DNA of 64,000 bases from Pomphorhynchus laevis (Eukaryota > Acanthocephala > Palaeacanthocephala > Echinorhynchida > Pomphorhynchidae), in the NCBI GenBank assembly GCA_012934845.2, contig WNNJ02001095.1, positions 51,629 to 115,628 on the forward strand. Direction: 5' to 3'. Shown here in pieces: positions 44,961 to 55,939 of the stretch. The position numbers and the translations under genes were made by a program. Numbering within the stretch: position 1 is the first letter of the stretch; each line of letters opens with the position of its first letter. Under the pieces are notes generated by a model that searched no databases, was not told the origin of the DNA, and saw only the letters and a program-made list of their open reading frames with translations.

Positions 44961-46216
44961 TCAGCAGGCGAATGTTAGATTTTTGCGACGAAACGAGTTT
45001 CGCAACATTAAGGTAGCATGAAGTTGGTTATGGAAGACAGCTTTGAGCAGTCGGGGTTTATTATTTAAAGCATTTTGCTTACTTAGGCGGATAAGAGCGA
45101 CAAGTTTAACTTTTTGGAAGGTCTTAATATCACAGGAGCCGAGTACATCCGCCAGAAAAGTCCTTAAACTCTGAATGTCGTCATTCAGTCGTGCTTGCGC
45201 ATTCTCGAAGATAGACTCGGGCACACTATCCAGAATAACTGAGCATCCCCTATTATATATACGCTTATTTAGATCACCCTATCGAGACCATCACAGGACA
45301 CAGCAGATTGTGTATCTGTACATGCACGTAAGCTGGGTATTTGAGTATCCGTTTTAACAATATTCCGCAAGCTAGATAAGTATGTCTGGGTATGTGAATC
45401 ATGAGACTCTAAAGAACTTATTGGTGACATCAAGGTGACGTGTGCGTTGCCCGAGGAAACGCACTGACCATCTTTGTTTGAGATAGTACGAATTGTCGCA
45501 TTGTGAGCATTCGACATCTTCGGTGTATCACTTTGTGAAATCGCTTTATCAGACAGAATATATTTCGAGACCTCGCCATAGGGTTTTGTCACTGAATTCG
45601 GGGAGTAATAGGAAGGACGCAAATGTCCTCGCTTTCAAATAGGGGATATTACAGGCCCATCGTCGCCGACATGAGCGCCAGTTGTTCGAGTTCGGTTGTC
45701 AATATGTAAAGAAAGATCGGGAGAAGGACGATCAACGACAACGCAGGTAATCCTATCTTTCGTGGCCTGTGAAACTTTAGGGACTGTAATTTCATCAATT
45801 TGTTGCAATTTGCGATCGTTTGTGTTCTCATCAAGGGGAATAACGCAGGCAGTCGTATCATCCCCAACCTGCACATCCCCGGGAACTTTATTTTTTAAGA
45901 GTGTGTTGAGCTTTGAAAAAGGATATTTTTATCGTCCATGAGGGCGATTAGCTTGAGTGACTAATTATGTTTCTTCAAATTCGACCAAACGTTTTCTCAA
46001 AACATTAAGCTCCTTCACAGCACAAAAGCCACATAAATAAGCATCATCGGAATTCTTTTTTAACTTGCTCATACAAATAGTGGTCCAGGTGTCACACAAA
46101 TCATTCGAACACTGGACTTGGACAGATGTACACTCATCAATTAAGCTCGCGTTTAGAGATACAGTGTTTACAGTTGACATCTTTGCTTTACACTTCGATG
46201 TTTTTCGTGTCATCAT
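44961..46216 (-). pseudogene. CR1-like ORF1 with PHD-like finger
   Basis: The N-terminal piece (46216-45965) has paired cysteines around CSNDLCDTWTTIC and CGFC, the arrangement of the PHD-like finger in CR1 ORF1 proteins. A Ser/Thr-rich middle (45269-45622) and a C-terminal piece (45224-44961: FQKVKLVALIRL, NKPRLLKAVFHN) follow in different frames. ORF1 proteins bind the element RNA (family knowledge). Confidence 0.6.
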
Positions 46217-46329
46217 GTAGCTTGTATAGTTACACTATTGTCATCATGTAGATGTAAGTATCACTCTCTAGCGAGCGAGCAGAACTAAGCGGAATAATTC
46301 AGAATGTATGTATTAATAACCAAGAAGCT

Positions 46330-47090
46330 TTTATTGATGTTAATTTAAAGTTTTTAACTAAAAGGATACTTTTGTCCCATTGTGTTTTCGACATCTGGCG
46401 GAACTAGAACTCATACAACTAAAATTATTTAGAGACAAGAAAATTATTCAGATGGGATTTTAGAAATTAGATTACATTTTGATTTTGCACTTGCGCGTTG
46501 ATGTTGTAATTGAAAAACTTTTTATGACCCCTCTGTTATTAAAGAATATTTTTGTAAAAAATTATATAGTAAAAAGTACGTAGACTCGGTTTATTTGATT
46601 TGATTTATAAAAATTCATTAAATTTCATTATTTAATGTATTATATTTTATATTATATGGTATGCATGAATGCTCATGCAAAAATATGTTTCTTGTAAATT
46701 TAAATATGTCATCTTTACGATATAAATTAATAGTAGTTTTAGTTAATGTTAATTTAATGTTCATATCTAGATATACACCTTCTTTATCATTAATATTGGT
46801 TTTGTTAAGAATAAGGCTTTCTGGATAAATGTGCTCACTAATTGAATAAAAATTATTAGAATTAAATACACATATATCATCAATGTATCGAAACATATAT
46901 TTCATATATTTATATTGTTTAGATTTAGTTTTTACACAGTTATGAACAAATTCATATTCTATAAAGCTTAAAAACAAGTCAGCTATAATTGGGCTACTAT
47001 TACCACCCATTGGAACACCTTTTACTTGTCTAAATATAGATGTCCCTACTTTTAAATAATTTTGATTTATTAAAATATTTAAATATTTAA
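46330..47090 (-). mobile_element. PLE composite copy 2
   Basis: The same order as 31640-32420: the non-PLE segment (CGACATCTGGCGGAACTAGA, TTGCACTTGCGCG), the TACGTAGACTCGG box, then PLE RT (47010-46618: GGNSSPIIADLFLSFIEYEF, FRYIDDICVFNSNNF). About 90% or more identical to copy 1 over some 690 bp. The RT frame is open over 130 codons. Confidence 0.75.
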
Positions 47091-47437
47091 ATATATAATT
47101 GATTTTTAGACGATTACACAGTTTTGGACAAATTCAAGAAAAATATTCAAAATTTAAAATAAAAATATAAATGGTTTGGTTGCTGTAACATCATTGTATC
47201 TTAATCATATCTTATTGATAAACTTATCATACCTGATAAGTTTCTTAAATCTTACCTTTCAAAAAATGTCAAACCAGAATTGGCGAAAATTCAGAAAGTC
47301 CAACCCAGTGTTAGACCAATTGTAGCTTTATATTCTACTATTTATATATCCATATATTATATGGATATATCTTACAAAAAAGGAATATCAAAATAATTAA
47401 TATTAATATCAAATAAGCTGAACTACTCAGTTTGTTC

Positions 47438-47445
47438 TATAAAAG
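47438..47445 (+). promoter_or_regulatory. TATA box of the ShK-like gene
   Basis: TATAAAAG lies 106 bp before the ATG at 47544. A start of transcription about 30 bp downstream would give a 5' UTR of about 75 nt. Confidence 0.5.
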
Positions 47446-47543
47446 GGCAAAGTTAGCTGGTGCCAACGTGTCTCGACTCGGGAGTGTGATGAAATAACAA
47501 TTGCTTAAATAAAAAATACTTTTCATTTTTGAAGGATATCAAG

Positions 47544-47888
47544 ATGAATTTTCGAGCAATTATCATTATTTGGGGAGTATTTGCGATTCTGCTATCTGTA
47601 AGAAGTTTACAATTTGATGATATTATTGTTACACATGGCAATGAAACCTTTTCAATAGATTTGGATAGCCTTCTCCGAGAGCCTACTATGCCATGGCCGC
47701 AGCAAGAAATCCGTGATAACTTGCAAAAATATGGCAATTTAGTTACTGAGCCTATGCTTCTATTAGATAATGATTTTCATATAAAGTGCAAAGATTACAA
47801 TGCAACGTGCAATGTACAAAATATTGGAAAATGTCGTACAGACCTAAGCTACCGAATACTATGTCCAAAACAGTGTAAGCGTTGCTAA
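47544..47888 (+). CDS. Small secreted protein with ShK-like six-cysteine domain
   Basis: 114 residues in one exon. The N-terminus MNFRAIIIIWGVFAILLSVR is a clear signal peptide, so the product enters the secretory pathway. The middle is acidic and has one N-glycosylation-type NET and an NAT site. The C-terminal 33 residues hold six cysteines spaced 6-7-9-3-2 (CKDYNATC...C...C...CPKQCKRC), matching the ShK/ShKT fold found widely in nematode and cnidarian secreted proteins. I chose the ATG at 47544 because the hydrophobic run starts directly after it. No toxin activity is implied; most ShKT proteins are uncharacterised. A TATA box precedes it. Direct repeats lie at 47397-47425 and 48199-48227. 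Confidence 0.78.
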   Translation: MNFRAIIIIWGVFAILLSVRSLQFDDIIVTHGNETFSIDLDSLLREPTMPWPQQEIRDNLQKYGNLVTEPMLLLDNDFHIKCKDYNATCNVQNIGKCRTDLSYRILCPKQCKRC

Positions 47889-48440
47889 ACACTTTCTAAA
47901 CGGACATTTATAATATATTTGAGCAGTTTTCAACTTCACACTGTAGACTATAATAATATAGTTATACTGCTCTCTTTTGAATTTAAAAACAATCAAGTTA
48001 ATTTTGATTTAAATTTATATATTATAAATATTTTAGTAAATGAAAATTGTTAAATGTTTAAGCTGTAAGTAAAAGGATCTTAATTTTCATTTAAAATAAA
48101 AATAAAAATTTTCATTTTTATTTAAAATGAAAAAATTAAAATTTTTAATTTAATTTAAAAAAATTATTATTTTTTAATTAAAAAAAATTAATTAAAAAAA
48201 ATTAATATTAATATCAAATAAGCTGAACCTCTTGCAGCGTTTAAGCTGTACAGTGCATCGGGGAAATGCAGCGTGCCTGTTAGAGTTCGCTCGAGACGGA
48301 AACCTTCCAACTTAACGATACTGAAATATCACAAACTATTTGATTTAATTAAAAAATAATTAAAATTATGTGGCCACATGTTCGGTGGGGAACATGTGGC
48401 CTTAAATGTTTAAACTGTAAGTAAAAGGATTTTAATTATA
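47889..48440. repeat. Direct repeats downstream of the ShK-like gene
   Basis: TTAAATGTTTAAGCTGTAAG with TAAAAGGAT recurs at 48049 and 48402, and TAATATTAATATCAAATAAG at 47397 and 48199. The ShK-like gene sits between the two copies of the latter. Confidence 0.5.
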
Positions 48441-49132
48441 ATCACATAGATAGCGAACATGTGGCTTCCTGAGCCAATTTATTGATCCTCATGAGGAACG
48501 ATGAATTGCGTGACCTTAATGAACAAGGAGGTTTTCCACTCAAACTGAAATAAAATTATAGTCACGAGTATTTATAACAAATTTTCGTGATTTGCTTGCT
48601 TTCAGCTATTTGTCATTTATTCAAGCATACGCTCAATGCTTGAATAAAGGACAAACAGTCAAAAAACTCTTGTCTATAATTTTATTTTCACCAACATGAA
48701 ATAGGCTAGTTCGATACGAAAAAAGCGTCGTGACTTAAATAAATTTTGTATAATTTCGCTTAAAACGCAAAATTGCATTCTCATTGCCACTTCGCCTCCA
48801 AACCTCTCGCTCCAAAAAAATATCAATCAAGTTAATTGTGGAAGTTCAACTATTACGAGTTGCGAGAGCCTCGTATGACACTTAAAGCTATTATTGCCAA
48901 TTTAAAGAACCCTCTTGATTTATTAACGCAGCCATTGTATTGTTTTTCTTTTAATGCCATTTTCGTTGCAATATAGCGTAGAATAACATCAGTGAACTTG
49001 GTAATTTCACCAAGTGATGACATTACGAACTGATGAAATTGTGCTATTTCGATACAAGTTAGCCGTTTAACATACTTGACTGGTTTTCCTTTCTAATGAT
49101 AAGTGTACGGGTTGAACATAGTAAGTGAGTAG
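48441..49132. other. No firm gene
   Basis: A 33-codon ORF at 48875-48976 (MTLKAIIANLKNPLDLLTQP) could be a first exon for the exon that follows, but the link is not supported by a clear donor. Confidence 0.3.
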
Positions 49133-49359
49133 GACGGCACAAAGTGGATGAAAACATCCATGTATATCATAGACCGCGCCGTCCTATAGCGATAAAGTAT
49201 ATTACCGGAAATATAAAGACAAGAAATTGCGTTCCAAATGGTCATTCAAAAATGAAAGCGTCAGAAACATTTTATCCGGTGGTGGACAAGCGACAATTTC
49301 ATGATCCATGGTTAACAAATCTAGGACAATATTATGTTGAATTATTACCGCCCGATTAA
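49133..49359 (+). CDS. Probable last exon of an unidentified gene
   Basis: After a possible acceptor (GTGAGTAG) 75 codons are open: KVDENIHVYHRPRRPIAIKY, NGHSKMKASETFYPVVDKRQ, FHDPWLTNLGQYYVELLPPD and stop. Balanced, aromatic-rich composition argues for coding. It ends 160 bp before the 3' end of KAT8 on the opposite strand (tail to tail). No family was recognised. Confidence 0.4.
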
Positions 49360-49517
49360 CATTTAAATGTTAAAATATTATTATTTACAGCAGAAACAAG
49401 TTTTAATTTGTACAACAGATAATTATATAACTAAAAGTTACCATTAATGACTAAAACACGATTATAATGTATCTGCATGGTCCAGCTCGAATACATTCAT
49501 AAACAAAAAGCAGTGCC

Positions 49518-51009
49518 TTAGAATTTCGCCGTGGTTGCGGTATAATTATTGACGGAATTGTCTATTAAGAGATCGGGGTCTAATAAAAATCGAGGCTCTT
49601 TACATTTTGCGATTTCTGAATTCAGTCGTTTACGATCCGTAATTACCACATGTTTACCTTGGAAATATTTGAGAAACTGCATTTTATGTAAGGTTTCTAA
49701 AACATCAGGAGTCGTGAATCCAGTTTGTTCGCAAATACGGTTGATTGGCACTGTTTCACCGACAGGGGTAGAACGCAATATCTCTAGAATCTTCCACCTC
49801 CAAAAGCTATCGTAACTTCGAAGACCAAGATCGCTCAATGGTCTCTCCGGTGTACCCTGAATACCGTCTCGTTTGCTTAGCTCGTAACTTAAGCTTATAA
49901 TGAATTTTCCATAGCCGTGCTGCTGATATGGCGGTAGAACAAGAATACAGGCAAGATTGTAATGTTCCATTGAATGTTTCTCTTTCGTAAAATAACCGAC
50001 CAGATGTTCTTCTTCTTGATCATCCTTTACTGTTACAATGTAGAAATCAAATGGCTCCACATCGTAGTAAACAGTTTTATGATCCAAAAATAGTTTACCA
50101 AGCAGACACAGTTTTTGGCAAAAGAGTTTGTGTTTATTACTATCCACATTATATACGGTAATTGCATCCTTTCTGTATATGACTTTACCTGGTGGGTGCC
50201 GCTGTTTACATACGTATAAATGATAACAATAACCTACTTCCCTCTTCATGTAAGATAAACAATGCTCACATATGAACAATTTAGGTGCCACGCAGAATGA
50301 TTGTGGAAATGGACTAAAATACCAACATTGAATTTCATAATTTCCAAACTGAATGCAGTCAATGTATTTAACCTTTGTACGCTCAACAAATTCCATCTCA
50401 ATCTTAATGTATTCTTCATCACTCTCGCAAGTTGTCGGCTTGGATTCGGAAGAATTCAGCTTCTCCTGCATTTGTCGATTTTGACAATCCCATTCTGGGC
50501 TGCTGCTATTGTTAAAAATATTGGTCGTTTGACGAGTTCTACGTACAGGTCGTGGACTGCTTTTTGTTAGTTCTCTGGAATCATTGGCCCCGTCACAGGC
50601 TTTGCCCAACGTGACTACCTCGTCATTTGATTTTCTATCTTCCACAATTGTTGCTTCGCATAGAATTTGATCGATATTCACCCATTCATCTAATCGCCTA
50701 TCGCTATCCTCAAAATGCACGAAATACTCAGACATGCCATTTCGTTTGCTATTGTTTCGCTTCGTCAAAACCAGTGCATTACGTACTTGACCATGACGAT
50801 TTTTTACTTTGTAAGAGAGACCTTGAATTGGTTCTATCGATAAACGGCAATTCAAAGGAGAATGATTTGGATGCGGTCTCTGTTCAAAAATAAAAATTAA
50901 TGTTAAGCCAAAACTTTTGCGATCTTACCTTTCTTCCTTTTTCTTCAAGTTTATCCCGCGATTTGTAATTCGTACTTGATTTCATTCCCTTCTCTCTACA
51001 TTTTTTCAT
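49518..51009 (-). CDS. KAT8: MYST histone acetyltransferase, KAT8/MOF type
   Basis: Two exons (51009-50929, 50879-49518) around a 49-nt intron give 480 residues, close to human KAT8 (458). It acetylates histone H4 lysine 16 using acetyl-CoA in the nucleus (family knowledge). Visible: chromo-barrel at about 45-100 (EYFVHFEDSDRRLDEWV); linker with acidic patch; MYST core from about 200 with GNYEIQCWYFSPFP typical of KAT8; C2HC zinc finger Cys231, Cys234, His247, Cys251; Lys295 in FLDHKTVYY (the autoacetylated lysine); Cys338 and Glu372 as catalytic residues (NLACILVLPP, TPERPLSDLG); acetyl-CoA loop QQHGYGK. The long open frame and intact motifs show a working gene. The start is the in-frame ATG before the small intron; the second exon alone has no ATG at that point. 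Confidence 0.94.
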
Positions 51010-51679
51010 AATTAAATTGATATTGTTGTTAAATTGTTAAATAAATCAAATAAATCACAAAATTAATAAAGCAATTATTTAAGAAAAACCAATTACACGA
51101 TAATTTTAAAATCCCTTCATCACGTATACCAGAATTTATCACAGGAGAAAATAAAAGTACAAAAACGTCCGCCTTTATTACGCAAACATGTGAACATTTA
51201 TGTTACTAATTTAACACGAAAGAATGTAACGATATTTAAACTCAAATGCGTAATTTTTGTTGTAGTTTTAAATTCCGAAGGTGTTTACTTATATCCGATG
51301 TAAATAATTGTAGAGATATTTTGTTTGAATAACTCACTTATTTGATTAATTGACAAATATGATTAAACGCACGCTAGCAACAAATAAAATGCATTATGAT
51401 TTATCGACACGAAAGAATTCGACCACATTTGTTTCATGTTTTGATTTAATTTAATATGCTGAATTGCAAGATATTCTTGTTTGTAGAATAAAAACGAACT
51501 GAAAGTAATTCAACAAACAATTACACAAGTGCTTATTTAGATAAAATTAATAATTTACAACACAATATTGGTATTCTTTATGGTAATTAAATAAAAAAAT
51601 ATGCTTGTCTATTTTATATAATTTAATGTATCTACATGAGGTTTTATAAATTGAATGAGACTTTATAAGATAAATTAAT
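51010..51679. other. 5' flank of KAT8, nothing recognised
   Basis: AT-rich. The KAT8 promoter should lie here, but no TATA box or other element can be singled out. Confidence 0.4.
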
Positions 51680-51765
51680 TTACCTAATAACATTTGATAA
51701 CCTTCAATCGTTATGCTAATACATGGTATTTTATTTTTTAATCAATTCATAAAAATACCTATTCA
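51680..51765 (+). repeat. PLE 3' module, right part only
   Basis: TTACCTAATAACATTTGATAACC, CGTTATGCTAATACATGG and ATCAATTCATAAAAATACC follow the module's right half. Confidence 0.45.
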
Positions 51766-51798
51766 AATAAAAACGTTATACGTTATGATTTGATAAGT

Positions 51799-51915
51799 GT
51801 TGGACTGGAAATTAAAGACGCCCTCGATAGAGCCAAGTGAAAGCAACTCTCAAGAGCAGCGGACCCAGTCCCTACACGGGAAATACGCTAAAGAAAAAGA
51901 AGATATTCATATTAT
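51799..51915 (+). mobile_element. RTE LINE, 3' tail only
   Basis: One frame reads VGLEIKDALDRAK, stop, KQLSRAADPVPTREIR and stop, then an AAG/AAA-rich tail. This matches the last residues of the RTE ORF at 23341 (VGLTPKDAAKKAFWRQRSWQ, ADPVIRDKR) and its tail. A severely 5'-truncated insertion. Confidence 0.7.
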
Positions 51916-52309
51916 ATTATATAATCATATTCATATTAGTGATTAGTAATAAAATATAAAAGCTATAATATACTTTGGAAATATTATATTAAAACAACTA
52001 TAATGTTGTTTTAATATTGTTGTTTTAATGCTCTTAGATTTTTATAAAGATCAGAGAACAATTCATCCTAAACTGAATAACAAATAAGAGAAATATTTTT
52101 GTCAAACTACAAATTATTGCAAGCTACGGTCAAATTATAGGCGGATATAAAATTTTAAATTTCATTTTTTTTATTTTAACTTGATATAAATTACATAAAA
52201 TCTTATAACAGTTATTTATTACTTATAATTCATTATTTAATTATTAAATTTTGATTTAGCATTATGATTTTAAAATTTATATTATTATTTTTATTATTAT
52301 TTTAAATTT
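51916..52309. other. AT-rich, nothing recognised
   Basis: Small internal duplications of ATAATGTTGTTTTAATATTG, otherwise nothing. Confidence 0.4.
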
Positions 52310-53290
52310 TTTACTGCTTTGCGATCCATTTTTGGCTGGTCTGAATGGCGTAGAATTGTAACACGATCAGATGCGCATCTTGAAAGATATGTATGTGGGC
52401 CGACAAGTAATCTAAATACATTGAGACAGAATGTCATTGATAGTGTTGATGAAAATTTTAAAAGGGCAATTATGGCTGGGCCGCGCGTCTGTGCTTCCAG
52501 TGGTCTGATAGCTATGTCTTCAGTGTACAGACATAATTATCTTTCGAATAACTGTGTCAAAGATGCCATGGCAGCTCGATATGGCTGCTATCCTAAAGAA
52601 TCACCGAACAAATGCAAGTGTGGATCATCTTTTACCACACAACACATGATTCCATGTAAAACAGAAGGCATCCCTATTATTAGACATAATATGGTGCAAT
52701 ACTTAACCGCTCATTTCTTATCACATGCATACCAGAATGTACAGACGGAAGGTGTAATCCAACCAGTGCCGGAATTATATATCTTCCGTAACCCTTCAAC
52801 GAAAATAAATCGTCAAGCTCGCATGGACATAACTTGTATAGGCCTGCATGGTGGAATAATGGGACGATCCTAGATGGATGTGTATATTTGCTTCCTCTTA
52901 TTCCTTCGGGCGGGATTCCGCATTCGCATATCATCGGGAGCGCCAATCAGCAAAGTATCGCAAACGAGTAGAAGAAATTGAAAACGGCACTTTTCTTCCC
53001 TTAATTGTTTCGACTAGCAAAGGTGTCGGAAACGTCTTCAATTCATTAATGAAATCGGTCGCAAAGAAGTTATCGTCAAATAAAAGGATACAGTACCGCG
53101 AAGTCGTTAGAGGGATACGGGAACAAATGTCTTTTTGTATGGCGAAGTAAGCTGCTGTGGCGTTTCGGGCATATCGCCACGGACTCACTTAGAGCAAACC
53201 ACGAAAAATGAAAAATAAATATTTAATGCTTTGATATTATAATTTATAGGACCATTCGCGGGAACTTCCAATTTGAATATGACAGTTTTA
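52310..53290 (+). mobile_element. LINE C: restriction-like-endonuclease LINE, 3' third
   Basis: Plus strand, 5'-truncated. The first frame (52319-52873) gives KCKCGSSFTTQHMIPC, GIPIIRHNMVQYL, VQPVPELYIF-like and ARMDITCIGLHGG. After a stop and frame change near 52870 the tail continues (52878-53150: RQSAKYRKRVEEIENGTFLP, STSKGVGN). The 3' UTR ends in the family hairpin at 53248-53266. It represents a third subfamily beside LINE A and B. Confidence 0.8.
53248..53266 (+). promoter_or_regulatory. 3'-terminal hairpin of LINE C
   Basis: GGACCATTCGCGGGAACTTCC-like sequence in the position of the LINE A hairpin, with the invariant CGGGAAC. Confidence 0.45.
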
Positions 53291-53304
53291 TATTAAAAAT
53301 AAAA

Positions 53305-54090
53305 TAAGTACGTAGACTCAGCTAGCTGATTTGAACCATTCAGGATACATTTTAATGATTTTGACATCACAAGCGATGTACTGACCTGGTCGATATATCC
53401 ATAATAATACAATTAATATTTATATAACGATAAAATTTGTAATTAAAATTTAAAATAAAAATCAAGTATATATAAAAATCTTTAAAAATCAAATCGATGT
53501 ATCTATAATAATATCATAAGATTATAAAATCATATGTAACAATTATTTATTATTTATAATTTTTAAATTATTTATTATCTAATTATCAAATTTTGATTAT
53601 TATTTTTATTTAATTTTATATTAATTAAAATATTAATATTAAGTAACTACGTAGATTAGTTAGCTGATTTGATTTAAATTTAAAATAAATTTAAATCAAA
53701 TTAAATTTTAAATACATTTAAAATCATTAGCGAAAACTTTTTATGGATAATAAATAATATACTTTGCATTAGAATAAGGTTCACTAGATAATCAAATTTC
53801 GTCAGAGGAAATACGTCATTAGCGTGCATTGTGTTGCTATGTCGCTGCTATGTTGTGTCGAAGAATAGAGGCCGAAACCTGATAGCATAGCAGTTCCTTC
53901 TGATGAACTCTAATCATTATTCTGACACATCGTCTGTTATTTATTAGTCAATTCATAAATATGACGTTTATTTTAAATTTCAATTTTAAGTTGATATAAA
54001 TATAAATTGTATAAAATATTATATAATTATTTATTATTTATCTTTATTTTTAATTTTTATATAAAATAAACTACGCAGACTCAGTTATCT
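53305..54090 (+). repeat. PLE terminal box, then a complete 3' module
   Basis: Terminal boxes near 53313 and 53650 (GTAGACTCAGCTAGCTGAT; GTAGATTAGTTAGCTGAT), then a nearly consensus module from 53735 (ATGGATAATAAATAATATAC) through CATTAGCGTGCATTGTG, CGCTGCTATGT, GCCGAAACCTGATAGCATAG to a third box at 54071. This gives the unit length from stop codon to box. Confidence 0.72.
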
Positions 54091-54289
54091 GATATGATTT
54101 GTTTAACGAACAAGTTATTATTGGCCTGTGGACTTTGGTTCCAAGGTAATATAACCTTTGTCAGAAATACGCGGAAACTATGCACCCTTTCCCCTAATTT
54201 TCATGCAAGTTTAATGAATTTTTTCTTTTTCCTATAATTTTACAAAATAACAAAATATTTAAAATTTATTTAAAGTATTAAGCGAAAAT

Positions 54290-54650
54290 TTCGTATGAAT
54301 GGATAATAAACAATATGCTTTGTATTATAATAAGGTATACCAAATAATTAAATTTCATCAGTGGAAATCCGTCATTAGAACGTATTTGGCCCCGTAGCTA
54401 TGTTGGGTCGATGAATTTGTGGTCGAAATTAGTTCCTCCTGATGACATCTAATCCTTATTTTAATACATCGGATTAATTAGTCAATTCATAAAAATTAAC
54501 TTTTATTTTAAATTTCAATTTTTTATTTTAACTTAATTTAAATTGTAAAAAATCTTATAACAATTATTTATAATTAATCAAAATTTTAATTTAGCATTAT
54601 TTTCTTAATTTTAAAATTATATTATATACGTAGAATCAGTTAGCTGATTT
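54290..54650 (+). repeat. PLE 3' module with terminal box
   Basis: ATGGATAATAAACAATATGC, CAGTGGAAATCCGTCATTAG, GCTATGTTGGGTCGA, CCTCCTGATGACATCTAATC and the box GTAGAATCAGTTAGCTGAT near 54629. The hairpin arm of the right side is partly deleted. Confidence 0.68.
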
Positions 54651-54654
54651 AATT

Positions 54655-54725
54655 TATTAATTTAAATAGATCAGCAGGTCGTATAGCATAGCAGTTCCTA
54701 TTGATAACGTAGATGTTTTTTGATA
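54655..54725 (+). repeat. PLE module scrap
   Basis: GGTCGTATAGCATAGCAGTT and CCTATTGATAAC directly downstream of a terminal box, as at 41.05 kb. Confidence 0.45.
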
Positions 54726-54859
54726 ACTATCATTATTTTATTAATTTTATTACATTTTAATAAATTAAAATGAAATTACATTTAATAAAATTACATTTTA
54801 ATTTAATAAAATTACATTTTATTAAAATTATTAGTTAACCAATGTTTTGGTCAAGTTTA

Positions 54860-55200
54860 ACTTAACTTTTGTTTTGTATGTTGGGATGTGCATCCAGAAC
54901 TCTCTGACTCCAGTTATTGAAAACATTAAGTTTGATATTAGCACAATAATCATACAAGGCGATACTCGTGTTGGCATAGTGTGTAATCGGCTCTGATGGG
55001 AGTATGGAGCTTACATTCTTTGATGTAGTCGTTTCAACAGTCATTCCCCATCCTATTACAAAAATAGAAAATTTACTGATGGATAGAGCACCGCTCATTT
55101 TGTTCAATTATTTGGGCGAATTCCGGCGGAGGTTACCACAATGTATCAAATTATTTTATATTTTTGACAGAATAAAATTAGGGCCTATTCGCGGGTAACT
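54860..55200 (+). other. Unidentified ORF ending in a LINE-type 3' hairpin
   Basis: The plus-strand reading MELTFFDVVVSTVIPHPITK and LFNYLGEFRRRLPQCIKLFY ends in GGGCCTATTCGCGGGTAACT, which resembles the 3' hairpin of LINE A-C. The protein does not match those elements where I compared it. It may be a very short truncated copy or chance. Confidence 0.3.
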
Positions 55201-55939
55201 TACAAAACATAAAAAAACATAAAAGTTTAAGATAAAATATCTTGGATCAAAAAATCTGAATTATAGAAAATCTGAAGTTTAAAATGTTAATAGAATAAAC
55301 ATTATAGAATAAATATTATTATATTATAGATAATATTATAAATTAAAAATATTAATAAATATTATAGAATAAATATTATAGAATAAACATCATAGAATAC
55401 ATGGGCTTATCTGATTAGCGCATTAGTCTACACAAAATATTTCTTTTACTATAAATATCCATAGCTATGAGTATAGAGATCATATTAAATATTAAATATG
55501 AATATTAAAATATTTAGTAATTGATTTTTTAAATATTGACAAAATCTGCTTGGAAGTCTTGTATTTTATATTCTTCAGATAACGTTATGTTTCATCAATA
55601 GATAAATTTATTAATATCTCCGATCATATAATCTTAAATTTAGTTTGCAGTCTTTAAGGACTAATGCTTTTCGGTAACTATTTAATGCTATCTTCAGGAA
55701 TATCTGAAACTATAATTCAATATTCCATAATATGGCATCAAATAGTTGCAAAATATTTTTTGTGTGTTTAATTTTGCCCTTAATTACACAATAAACGGTT
55801 CAGCCGTGACTGTTTTAGTTTTAAGACATCAGAATAGAAAGCCCTGAAATGAAATAGCCAACAACTGTTACTTAATAAATGCGCGAAATTTTTAAAATAA
55901 ATTAGAAAAACAAATCAAATATATACAAATGTGAATTTG
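55201..55939. other. AT-rich, nothing recognised
   Basis: No coding or repeat signal apart from ATAGAATAAATATTAT repeats at 55280-55390. Confidence 0.45.

Larger units (their letters stand above)
41851..46295 (-). mobile_element. CR1-like LINE, full-length size, broken
   Basis: A 4.4-kb minus-strand element with both ORF regions in place and a defined 3' end next to the previous relic. ORF2 is split by shifts near 43150 and 44170, and ORF1 is in pieces. GC is higher than in the flanking DNA. The reading frames are long, so the copy is moderately young. Its 5' end lies beside PLE composite copy 2. Confidence 0.82.

Noticed and set aside
53735-53960. Classical hammerhead ribozyme inside the PLE 3' module, which has GGGTC, GAAACC and CTGATGA
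   Set aside because: On the module's sense strand the boxes run GUC, GAAAC, CUGAUGA. That is the reverse of the cyclic order of a hammerhead, and GUC and GAAAC are only about a dozen nt apart. The module is structured, but not as a hammerhead that I can draw.
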